Origin: Tetmemena sp. SeJ-2015
Taxonomy: Eukaryota > Ciliophora > Spirotrichea > Sporadotrichida > Oxytrichidae
DNA: 64,000 nt
Reading direction: 5' to 3'
Assembly: GCA_027382625.1 (NCBI GenBank)
Contig: JAJKFJ010022541.1
Location: forward strand, 1-64,000
Numbering within the stretch: position 1 is the stretch's first letter; each line of letters opens with the position of its first letter. Made by a program: the position numbers and the translations under genes. The notes under the pieces are model-generated. The model searched no databases, was not told where the DNA came from, and saw nothing but the letters and a program-made list of their open reading frames with translations. This document shows, in pieces, positions 46,794 through 57,399 of this stretch.

Positions 46794-47443
46794 ATAGGAT
46801 AGATATAAATAGGTAATCGCGAATACTTAGAATCTAAATAGAGCTAAGTTTAAAACCCAGGAAGAGTGATTTATAATGAGTTTCTAGTAATTATATATTT
46901 GGACTTTACCCCTTGATTATTATAATGGCAGTTAGCCTACTGATCTACTTCATCGATGATGCTCAGCATGTCAAAGAAGGAAACCTAAACCTAACCACTA
47001 CACACTCCACTACACCAGGTAAGTCATCCCACCAACAGGTTTTAGCCATTTTTACTATAAAAATAGACAGATTATTTTTACCCTACTGATGAAATGATGT
47101 TGCGATTAGGATTTTTAAACAAATTTTAGAAAACAAATTGAAAAGTCTAATCAATATAGGTAGCAAATCTGTAAATAGTTTTCTGTCTGCTAAACCTGTT
47201 GGTGGGAGGACTTACCTGGGTGTTATGGAGTCTGCAGTGGTTAAGTTTAGGTTTCTTTCTTTTGTCATGTGAGATCATCGATGAAATAGATCAGTATGCT
47301 AACTGCCATTATAATAATCAAGGGGGTAAAGTTTAAATATTTTAACCACTGGAAACTCTTTATAAATCAACCTTCCTGGGTTTTAAACTTAGCTCTATTT
47401 AGATTCTAAGTACTCTTGATTACTTATTTGTATCTATCCTATA
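46794..47443. mobile_element. 650 bp foldback element
   Basis: Arms of about 250 bp are reverse complements (46,794-47,045 against 47,190-47,443): ATAGGATAGATATAAATAGG at the left against the complement of ATTTGTATCTATCCTAT at the right. Internal blocks around GCAGTTAGCCTACTGATCTA and CCCACCAACAGGTTTAG also pair. The ends are approximate and a clear target duplication is not resolved. It lies directly before a coding segment for a membrane protein, so it may sit in an IES. Confidence 0.85.
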
Positions 47444-47444
47444 T

Positions 47445-47878
47445 AGTAACTATTCTCTACACAGGCCTTTTCACGACCTTCTCCCCACTTAGCTGGGTGT
47501 AAAAGGATGCGACCTATTATTCAATTTCCAACGAGGTGCTCGCCTCCACTGAGTTTTCATTCGGCCTTCAACTAATGTTGAACACCTACCTGAACAAAAG
47601 CGTAATCGAAGGCGGCAATGGCGACTTCAGCACAGTCATGATAAACGTAGTAGTCGCTAATGTACTTGTGTGGGTTATTGTTGCTATTAAATATTTCTTG
47701 TACTCATCATTGAATAATAACCAATAATTTTTTGTGTGGCTTTTCAACATTACCCCTAGCATTTTGAGCTACTACTACATGAAGCAAGTCGCCTCGGACT
47801 ACTAATCCTCAAAGTCATCATCCCTCATAGCTGATGTCTCTGCCGATCCTCTCTTCGCTAAGTATTGAGAGACTTATA
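47445..47878 (+). CDS. C-terminal segment of a multi-pass membrane protein
   Basis: An open frame with TAA as Gln reads VTILYTGLFTTFSPLSWVQK, then ASTEFSFGLQLMLNTYLNKS, a hydrophobic helix (VVVANVLVWVIVAIKYFLYS), FVWLFNITPSILSYYYMKQV and a Ser/Asp-rich end at TGA 47876-47878. At least one strong and one weaker transmembrane helix. The motif 'FsTfsPlsWv' loosely resembles STLLPIQWLEDY of the membrane-protein segments near 52.3 and 61.3 kb, so it may belong to the same family. The upstream part is separated by the foldback element. Function unknown. Confidence 0.55.
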
Positions 47879-50229
47879 ATTTTGCATCCCTCGATCAATA
47901 ATAATTTATAATTAGTTGCTTCGAAATAAATAAATAATTATATCTGCATCAATCTTGTAATAAAAATAGACTTCTTTCTTTTTATTCTTAACACAGAAGC
48001 AATCTTTGTAAGACTATCATATTTAATCTCAATAATAAATTCGTGCCATAATTTTATTGCATAAATTAAGGCTTATTATTTTTTAGAGCAATAGATTATG
48101 ATAAAGTGGTTCATTTGAAATATTATGGAGAAATAAATTTTTGGTTTATAATATTTCCTAAGTAATTATAAATTAAAACATATTGTTGATCAGAGGTTGC
48201 ATGATCCTCGTCATTTATGAACTTTAAATTTTCTTATGACTCCATTCAAGGAATGGGAGTCTCATCAAACTTATATAAATGGCTTGCCGAGCTTTAAGGC
48301 TGCCTCGCAACAGTTATGGCTTAAAATTAATTTAATTAAAATTTAAAAGTATTATAAAAATATGTTTAACTAAAGATGGGAAAATACTTTTCAGAAAATT
48401 AATTAAAGTAGAAAAAGATTTAAGGTGATCTTCATTTATATAAATGAGTAGGGATATCTCAAATCCATAATTTTTCAATTCAACTATTTTTATTTAAGAG
48501 TCTTTAATATTACTTCAATCAAATTAAACCCAAATTTTCTTGTCTTATGATGCCTCATATAATAATTAATCACACAAATAATTCGCACTCTTCTTCCAAA
48601 GCATATTAAAATTTAATTTATTTATTTAAATATACAAATTATTTAAAACATTAAAAGATATATTCAAATCATTAAAATTTACTTTGCTTATTTTTATTAA
48701 ATTATGTCACTTTCACTTTTGAATCTTGATGATAATTGTTCTATATATGAAAGTAATTGAAAATTTATAAACACTCTAAATTATTATTTCTGCACTCAGA
48801 TACTTATAATCATGGTTATAATTACTCTTAAATTATACAGGAATAAATGGGATTGTGAAAATTTTCCAAATTAAATAGGAGAGAGAGTTGGACTCAAGTA
48901 AACAACTTTTTTCATTTTATTTTTAATGGGTTTGAAGGAAAATAAATTTTTGTTTTATCATCATAAAAAATACTCTCTCTCTAACTTTAAGCAATTTTTT
49001 GCCATTTTAAATTAATTAAATATAATTTTTCCTCTCCCAGTGGTTTAAATCATTAATATCTATTTGGTAATATTGCTATTAATCATGAATTAAAATAATC
49101 TTGCAAGTCTGCCTAATAAAAATTAGAAGAGCCAAACTATATGATTAACAAAGTATAAACAATCAGCTATTCAGTGAATCCTATTTCAGAAATATTGAAT
49201 TTAGAATTGTTGGTGCATTTAAATAACTTCCATGATTTGAAAAATATCCATCTCATTATTTTATAGATTAATAGAAATAATTCTTAGAATTACTACTGCT
49301 TCAAACATTTACAATTTAAACTAATATGGAAACTTAACTAACTACTTTATTTTATGTTTTTAAATGATAGAACTCAGAAACAGGGCTAAAATTTTCTACA
49401 ATAAAATATAAGTTCAACTAAAGAAGCTTGAAGTATCAAAACATTTAAAGCGATCACTAAGGCTTATTTATTGAATCGAAATATCTTGCATTAGATAAAA
49501 TTTGAATAAATAAGCTTAAAAAATAGTAATTTATAAAAATGATATTCAAACAAATTCTATTAAAATAGTTAATTTTAGCTTCAAGCATAAGTTATTGCTC
49601 AATTTATTAATTTCATTATCGACATTTAGCAGATTTTTACAAATAAATTTTATATATTAAAAGGCTTAAGCATTTTTTATTCTTTATCTTTTATATTTTT
49701 GTTATCTGAGACTTATTAGAGTAAAATTTTAAAAGAAGAAAATTTATCATCTAATTTATAAATTATGATTTATATAAAAGTTTTAACTTTGAAATGAGAT
49801 CTAAATTTAATAATTCATTTTTCTATCTAACTATAGCGAATACTTTAAAAATATTAGAGAATTAAATTATCTTTTATTTCAAAAGAAGATGAATTTCAAT
49901 AATTCTTTTTTTTTAGGAGAATGTATTTTTGGTGATTACAAGCTATTTAAAAATTTTGGAGTTGTTTATCCAAAGAAAAAATAATTATACTTAAAAAATG
50001 CGACATGAATAGCTTATATGTTTGCTTCAATTTTTTAAAGGAGGTTTTTAATTTAAAATAAATTGAAAATCACATTAAAGATAATTTTGCAGGAAAAATA
50101 AGCAGTTTAAAATAGAAAACTAATAATTTTTAATATCTTTTTTTTTTTTTTTTTAAAACACTCTAAAAAGAGAAATATTTTTTAAAAAGAAATTTTTCAT
50201 AAAAAATTTAATTAATTAACTACGAAGAG
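47879..50229. other. Long AT-rich stretch without a recognisable gene
   Basis: No convincing frame was found. A short motif near 49,570 (TTTTAGCTTCAAGCATAA) recurs near 54,435 and, diverged, near 56,690, suggesting leftover copies of a duplicated unit. Confidence 0.4.
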
Positions 50230-53200
50230 CTTTTTACTACTCCCAACGCCCTTATTGGCTTTGTGATATTATTTTATGTGGTACTCATATGGTTTGTTGG
50301 ATCGCTATATTTTTAAGAGCGACTTCTTCGAAATTGGAGACCAATATAACTACATTGTGTAAAAAATGAGAGATTTAAAGCAGACTAACTAGGTTTAATA
50401 AGTCAAAAGTAAATTTAATGTAGATTAGTAGTACATGCAGATTCCTTTTCATTTTAAATAAATTTTAAAGCTGAATGTCTATATAGAAATTAGAATTTTT
50501 ATCTAGAGATTTTTATTTTAAAATATAATTAAGGGGAGAATAAAGATTCTTTAAATTAAGGTAAGTAGGGTTAAATAAGTGATAGAATCAATTTAGCACA
50601 TTATTCTTAAATTTAAACTTGCATTCATCTCATTTATATTATTTTATAACTTATCATTCGAATGACCTGATTTAAATTATGCTAAATTATGAGATAGATG
50701 ATCTTATCTAAAATGACTTCAAAGAACTTTCTAATTACTTTAATGCCTAGGACATTTCAAAAAATTTGGTGTTGTTGGCTTCGAATTAAGGAACTAATTT
50801 AGAGAGTGAACTTTCTTCTTTTAATTAAAGCGGATATTATTTTAATTACATTGCTTTGCTTATTTTTTTTGATCTTAATCTGTTCAACGAGACAGGATAC
50901 AAAAACTAGTAATAACCAATAAGCCAAAATATTTAGGTCTAAAATGGAAATGATGATTTATACTCTGAGAATATCGTAGGAAAATAAGATTTAGAAAAAG
51001 GGATTAATTAAGTTGATATAAATATCCTTTGGCATAATAATAGTCTAGAAAAATTTATCGAATGTCTTGATGCTCATTTACGCTTGGATATCAATTCTAA
51101 TTATTTAAAATATATCTAAAAAATAATTAAAAATTTTATCCTTTATTTATTAAAAAACTCCTTCAATATTTCAAAACTTTGTTTTTTTTTTTTTTTAAAA
51201 TAAAATTGACATTAAATGCTATTCTAATTTCTTTTGCATCTTTTTTTTTAAATATTATGACAATATTAATGGAGTAAATACTTTAAATATAATTAGATTA
51301 TCAATTAAGCAGGCTATTCTTTTTGTAGTGAAATAAATTCCAAGTTTTTGAGTAATTTCGACTCCCTAAACTAATCAAAGGCAAAAGACATTAATTAAAT
51401 AGTTCAAAAAATTGTTAATGGTTCATCAATTTTAGGAAATGAGGATATTAAAACCAGTAAATTAGCTAAAATAGCTTCTAAAGTTTCAGCCTAATTTTCA
51501 AAATTATTAAGAGATTAAGAAAATTTTAACTAAAGAAATTAGAATAAATACACAGAAATCAAAATAATTTTCAGTTTATAATTTACATTCTTATTAATCG
51601 TATAGAGAGTACTTAAAGAACCAAATGTATAAAAAGTGATAAAAAGTATATCTACACATCTATCTTGGGGAGGACGTAGAGTTTCAAATATTAATGATGC
51701 TGTTTACCTATACTACTAAATGCAAGATGCTTATAGTTTAAAATGAAATAGTTATTGTATATGACTATTAAAAAGAACTTTTATTGCATTTGATTCTTAG
51801 TAGAGCATTACGGAAACTTTTCTTTTTACCTCCTCTTTAAATCCTTGAGTTTTAGCTCATATCCTGAAAAGAACAGTAAATTAGCAAGCATAATTTTAAA
51901 TTATTGCTTCGATCACCTTTAAAGGCTTATTTTAAGAATAAGAAGCGAAAATAAAATATTTTGAGAGAATCAAAATTTAGAATAATTTCATAATTATTGA
52001 TTAGCTTAAATTGATGGTACCGTGAATTTTTTCCAATATTAATCTTAGTTCTTTAATATTATTTTAATTTACTATTTTTTTAAAAAAATAATGCTTCTAA
52101 ATCTCTGAGGATTTTAAGTGAAGTTTACTTGTTACATATAAAATAAGCTCAAAATATAATAATTTAATAGGGGCTATTTTAAATGATTTATTTTATTGTT
52201 TATTGTCTTTAATTATTTTTGAGAGAATTAATAGGAAATAAATAAATAAATTGTATGTGGGAATTTTGAGTACTTTGTGTCCTATTGCATGGCTGGAGTC
52301 ATATGCGACTATGATATCAGCTTTTCATTCCCGTAGTTGTATATTTACTGGCTGGTGGCGTAAGTATCTTAACTGTGGCTTACGAAATCGTTCCTTTCTT
52401 AGAATATATACAACTTGGCTCTGGATACTATTGTGGGCTTTTATTTAAATTCAGATGTGATAAAGAAACTAATTTTTTACAAAAATTATATATAGAAAAA
52501 TTTAATAGATATTTTAACTTGAAAATGTGTCAAATTTTCCTTATTGGAAATTATAAAGAATACCTGCAAGCTTTTAATATATTTTTCATTGTATTGAAGA
52601 AAATTTTTTTTAAAACAACGATTGATCATAACTTTATGCTGATATCTTATTATTTTGATAAAGAAAAATATTTTTTGAATATATATCGTGAAATACATTA
52701 CTGTTCATAAAACCATTTATTTTTAAATTTAGGGTTTTTAATCTTAAATTAAATTATTGGATTTATTTTGCAAATTTGATTTTTCCAGATTTCCTATCCA
52801 AAAAAATATTTTTAAATTTTTAATGTTAAAATTATTTACCTTTACTAAAATGGGTTTCTTTACTGCTTTGCCCAATTTTCAAAGAAATTAACCTCAAATA
52901 GAAAATTTAATTTCTAAGACTCTAACGAAAATTATATTTAAAAATATTATCCATCTTTAAAAATATTTAAATGGAGATAAAACAAACGGGAGGTTATTAA
53001 ATAAAAATCTTTCAAATGAGATATAAACTTATTTTATAAGTAGAATAATTAAAATAAAAGTTTACAATGAATAATTTTTTTAAAAAATAGATTCGGGTTT
53101 TGAGTTGAATGGGTATCAATCAAAAAAAAAAAAAAAATTATTTAAAGTACTAGAAACTTTGCCTCATTTTATAAGTGCGTTCTACATGCTGGACATAAGT

Positions 53201-53330
53201 AATGGATGCTATAAAGCCTCCAGAGCCTAAAGTTCATGCTCAAATGTGTTTGGTCTGAGCTTCAAGTTATGAGCATATTACTACTACATCAATAACAAGA
53301 TTGAGAAATCTAAATTTCTCATTTTTTAAA
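50230..53330 (+). CDS. Membrane-protein gene segments, paralog set 1
   Basis: Coding segments in changing frames: FVILFYVVLIWFVGSLY (helix) then FKSDFFEIGDQYNYIVQKMR near 50,260; LESELSSFNQSGYYFNYIAL near 50,800; DDLYSENIVGKQDLEKGINQ near 50,960; SSILGNEDIKTSKLAKIASK near 51,430; STLCPIAWLESYATMISA then, one frame over, FIPVVVYLLAGGVSILTVAY near 52,270; FYMLDISNGCYKASRAQ near 53,180. All share a direction and Gln-reassigned codons. The second set at 57.4-62.6 kb repeats the order of several of these segments. Frame breaks at 52,320 look like decay or an IES. The family is not recognised. Confidence 0.45.
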
Positions 53331-54790
53331 AGTATTAATTGTCTTAATGACATTTTTATTTATTTGAAGATTATTTATTACTATCAGGGGTTGTTATTTA
53401 TTTACCCATGATCATATAATATAGAGAGAGAGAGTTTATACTTCTTTTCTGAAGCTAAAATTTTTTATATTTGAATTAAGCAGATTTCTTTTATAATTGA
53501 CTTTAAATTCATCTACCTCAAACCTAAGTTAAGTTTTAATAAGAACTTGGCACTATAATTCATAGTAATTCTACTAATTCTTTCAATCACTTTAAGCGCT
53601 CTTAAAATTGCGAATAAACAACAAAGATTAATCTTCTTGTTATTTTTGTTCTCGTATATTTAAATTATTTTAAAATAACATTTTAGAAACGTATTAACCA
53701 AGAAAACTTAAATATAAACAACAAGAGTACGCTGAAGACAATTTTATACTAAATATATGCTAATTAATTCCTTATTTTTAGAGCTTTTTCTCTGAAATAA
53801 CTCATAATCACATTGAAAGAATTATATAAAATAGCTTTATAGTATTTTTAACAGAAGAAATTTTTAATTTATACTATTTGGGATTAACTTTTTTAATTCA
53901 AAAAATTTTATTTTTATTTATCATTTATGATTTTGGTTCTTTTGAAAAAGTTGCTTTGTCCTATTATTTTACTCTATTTGAAATAAATATCATTTATAAA
54001 TTAATAAGCCCTTTTTATCTTACAATTTCCCTCCCTAATTTAAAGAAGCCTCTGCTTTTCATGAAGGTAGTTCTATTTGAGCGTCTTTTATTTTTTCAAA
54101 TTTGAGTTTTTCTATTATATTAGTATAGTTTATCAGAGCCATGGGTCCCACACAGCATGTGCAATACTCATAGCCTGTTTATCATGGTAGAATAAGTCAG
54201 AGATATAAGGTGCTAGAAAAATGATAATTTTTTAAAAAGATCAACAGCAACAAGAAAAGGATAGATTTAATAATTTATCTGGCCGTAAACTTTACAAATA
54301 AAATGAAAGTAAGCATTTAATATTTATCTAATCTAAGTCATATATCTATTTTAGATTAAATTTAAAGAGTGATAATTTACTAAATGAAATTACTAATAAA
54401 AATGATTTTTAAGTAAATGATAATAAAGCTAATATTAGCTTCAAGCATAACCTTTGATAGCTATTGTTAATATAAGTATTCACTTTAATTGCTAGAAAAT
54501 ATTTTAGGTTAAAGATAAATGGATTAAAGAAATTAAACAATCTATGCAATAGTTTAAAGAGAAAAGAATAACATTATAGCCATCTAGAGATAAACAACTA
54601 CCTTGATCTTTAATTGAGTAGTTTTGAGCCTCAGAGTACCAGGTTTGATTTTAACTTTTTTGAAACATCTTTATTTTATTTTACAGCTTTTTCTTTTTCA
54701 AATTATTCTTCCGCTAAAATAATTTTCCTCATCATAATTTATTTTTCCTCGTCTTAAATATTTTTATACAGAGTTAGAAAAGTAGCTTAA
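53331..54790. other. AT-rich stretch, no supported gene
   Basis: Hydrophobic ORFs here (for example 53,878-54,105) have the composition expected from T-rich DNA and show no motif. Confidence 0.35.
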
Positions 54791-54794
54791 AATC

Positions 54795-54990
54795 AATCTA
54801 AAATTGGCATTTGGTCGAGAACGTTCCCTAAAATTGCAAGAATTAATAAATTAGTAAAATTACCTTTAAATCTTTTTAGAATTACTTGATCGAAAAGGAG
54901 CGCTTAAAGCGCCAAGTTTTATAACAGATGAAATGAAGTTTTTCCTCGTTCGTTCAGGCTTTACAAAAGGAAACTGAAAAGTTTTTGAAA
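54795..54990. repeat. Left arm of a 4.6 kb-spaced inverted repeat
   Basis: Reverse complement of about 59,235-59,450. Shared blocks are GAACGTTCCCTA, TTAATAAAT..GTAAAATTAC and AAAAGTTTTTGAAA..ATCGGGGCTGAA. Identity is patchy but long. The arms enclose coding segments, a dispersed repeat, a microsatellite and a lone TBE terminal repeat. Confidence 0.75.
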
Positions 54991-55064
54991 GATCGGGGCT
55001 GAAAGTTTAATATAGTAGAAAATTTAAATAAAATCGATAATTGGTTAAAATAATAAAAGAAGTT

Positions 55065-55560
55065 GCAATTTCGTGGGAGTTAGAAATTCCAGATTCACCT
55101 CTTGATCTCCAACTTTTTCGATAGCTTGTCAAAAATTAAAACGAGTATATTCTTTAAAAATAGCCTCAGTTCTTCCTTGTAACGATATCCTCAATATAGA
55201 GTTCCAATATTAATAATCTGTTAATTAATTCATATTATATATGGCTTTTCTATTAAATAAATATAGCGTTCTTTTTTTCAATCTATAGAGTTGCTAGGTT
55301 AAAAATACACAATTTTATCCAAACTCAGTTAAACCCAAAAGTCTCCACAGGTCAAAATAGTAGCAGTTTTCTTTTGTAATTCTGTGACTACTCAAATATC
55401 TACTTTCTATAAACTTGTGTCGCTTAAAACTCTTGACTGAGCGCTCCCACACAAAAGTTGCAATGATATAAAGTTCTTAGAATTTCATGCTGAATCGAAT
55501 GGGCTATTATAATTTAAAATAGACTCTCTTCAACTGCGGCTGATTTACTCTAATTTAATA
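55065..55560. repeat. Dispersed repeat copy 2
   Basis: Direct copy of the repeat at 45,270-45,610, including the GACTGAGCGCTCCCACACAA block at about 55,437 and the following AATCGAATGG block. Confidence 0.75.
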
Positions 55561-56125
55561 TATGAATTGATTTGATTTCCTATTAAATTCTCTGCTATAA
55601 TATCATTGTTAACTCTAAAGAAGTAAAATAAAATATATAGATTATCTACCGAAACTTAATTTATGATCATTATAACAAGACTTTCGTTCAATTCTAGGCA
55701 TTATAAATTTAAAAAGGAGGAAAATCCTTTAATCAAATACATTTTAGACTCAATCTATAATTAAGGTTTAAATTATGTGATTATTTAATTTAAAAATATA
55801 AAATTTTCCAAATTTCAATAAGAAGTTTCATATATTAAGACAATTTATAACTTAGAAATACATTTTAAATATGATTTTCCTCTGAGTAGATAACTACCTT
55901 GATAGAATTCACCCAAGCTTTTTAAAACAATTTTATTAACTTATTTTAAAGAGATATCCTTTATTTTGAAGTAGATTTATCCAGTTGGGCAATTAATAAG
56001 TTATATAAATTTTTTTAAAAATTTAAATCGATATAATAGCTCTGAATTTTGCATTATTTTCATTGAATTTATAACCTAACTGTATATAAAAATTAGAATA
56101 AAAAATTCTAAAATTATTAATCTCT

Positions 56126-56134
56126 TTCTATCTT

Positions 56135-56213
<79 letters not shown>
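56126..56213. repeat. Microsatellite (CTAT)n
   Basis: About twenty tandem CTAT units. It lies just left of a coding segment, so it is probably within germline-limited DNA. Confidence 0.98.
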
Positions 56214-56224
56214 CTTATCGTATT

Positions 56225-56520
56225 TTTGGGTTTTTAATAATCCTGTATAACCTCGATGGGTATAATATTAGAGAAGCTCTTTCAAAGTTTCTGTGTCTCA
56301 TGTCTACAGACGAGCTCGTCGCGTTTTTGAACCTGGCTATCAAGGGTAAAAAATCTGATGTTCTTAAAGATAGGTCAAATATGAGCTTGCTATTCATATT
56401 AAAAAGAGCATTCTTGCCATTTTATTTAATGCAGTTTAATTGTTTCTCATAAGAATAAACTGAGATATTATTTCGCTTGCTAAAATAATTCATCCTAGGA
56501 AAAAAGGAGCGTAAGACTAT
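56225..56520 (+). CDS. Coding segment of an unrecognised gene
   Basis: A plus-strand frame reads LSKFLCLMSTDELVAFLNLA, IKGKKSDVLKDRSNMSLLFI, LKRAFLPFYLMQFNCFSQEQ and TEILFRLLKQFILGKK, continuous with TAA as Gln. Helical, soluble-looking composition. The minus-strand ORF at 56215-56397 is its shadow. It may belong with the segment ending at 57106, about 430 bp downstream on the same strand. No family recognised. Confidence 0.5.
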
Positions 56521-56954
56521 ATGATATATTTTGCTATAATCTTAACAAATTAAAATAAAAAATCTCTTAATAAGATTAAAATAAGACTTTCTATTGATTT
56601 AATACCAAATTTCGTTGATGAGGATTTACTAAATATAATTATAAATAAAAATGAAATTATATAATATGCTACTGAAGTATCTAGTTTTAGCATCAGGCGT
56701 GAATTTTGACAGCTATTGTTAAAATATTCATTCATTTAATTGTTTTCATAACTCTTATTTTATTATAACATAAATTTTGGAAAGTTTTAAGTTTAAATCT
56801 ATCAATTTATTTTTATTTGAATAAACTTACTGAAATTATTAGAGAATAAAAAACTGTGTGGAGGCAAGTTATAATTTTGCTTATATTTATTGCTCTTTAT
56901 AATTTTTCATTTTATAACTAGTAGAATTTTAAGAAAACTGAGAACTATTTAATA

Positions 56955-57106
56955 TTCAAGAAGGATTTGAGAAGAGAAAGGGTAAAGAAAGAATAATCTA
57001 TAGCCCAAGTCAATATTATATTAGCGATGAGAAAGCAGACAGTGACGCCAGAACTATTCTAGCTCATAGTTTTATTCAGGTTCCGAACTTTGAAGTCGAC
57101 TGCTGA
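56955..57106 (+). CDS. C-terminal coding segment of an unrecognised gene
   Basis: A frame ELFNIQEGFEKRKGKERIIY then SPSQYYISDEKADSDARTIL, AHSFIQVPNFEVDC and TGA 57104-57106. Normal amino-acid composition and codon mix stand out from the flanking AT-rich DNA. Its stop lies only about 70 bp from the telomeric end of a TBE terminal repeat. Confidence 0.5.
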
Positions 57107-57176
57107 AAGCTTAGTCTATTGCTCCTACTCAGAAATCAGTGCTGTTATTGGAGTCGGAGTGTTTCCCATTTAGAAT

Positions 57177-57300
57177 CAAAACCCCAAAACCCCATAATAT
57201 GATAAGAAAGTGAAAATAAGTTGTGTATAATTAATTTCTTTATTAATACTTATAATCATGCTAAATTTTAACCCTAAACAGGCAATCTAAAGTCTAATTT
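57177..57300. repeat. Lone TBE-like terminal repeat with C4A4 telomeric end
   Basis: The outer end reads CAAAACCCCAAAACCCC (57177-57193), preceded by AAT, the usual target trinucleotide of TBE elements. The inner sequence (GATAAGAAAGTGAAAATAAG, ATGCTAAATTTTAACCCTAA, GGCAATCTAAAG) matches the reverse complement of the repeat at 11.1-11.25 kb. No TBE ORF or opposite terminal repeat follows within the window, so this appears to be a truncated or solo end. Confidence 0.88.
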
Positions 57301-57399
57301 AAAATAGAGTTTTAAACAATTCCTTTAATAATTAATTAGGATTAATTATTTGCAGATAAAATCTATTTCAATTATATTTAGATGAAATGTTCACAAAAC

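Noticed and set aside
52375..54105. Hydrophobic ORFs rich in Phe, Ile and Tyr as membrane proteins.
   Set aside because: Beyond the short segment near 52,300 their composition is what T-rich DNA gives by chance, and no conserved motif continues.
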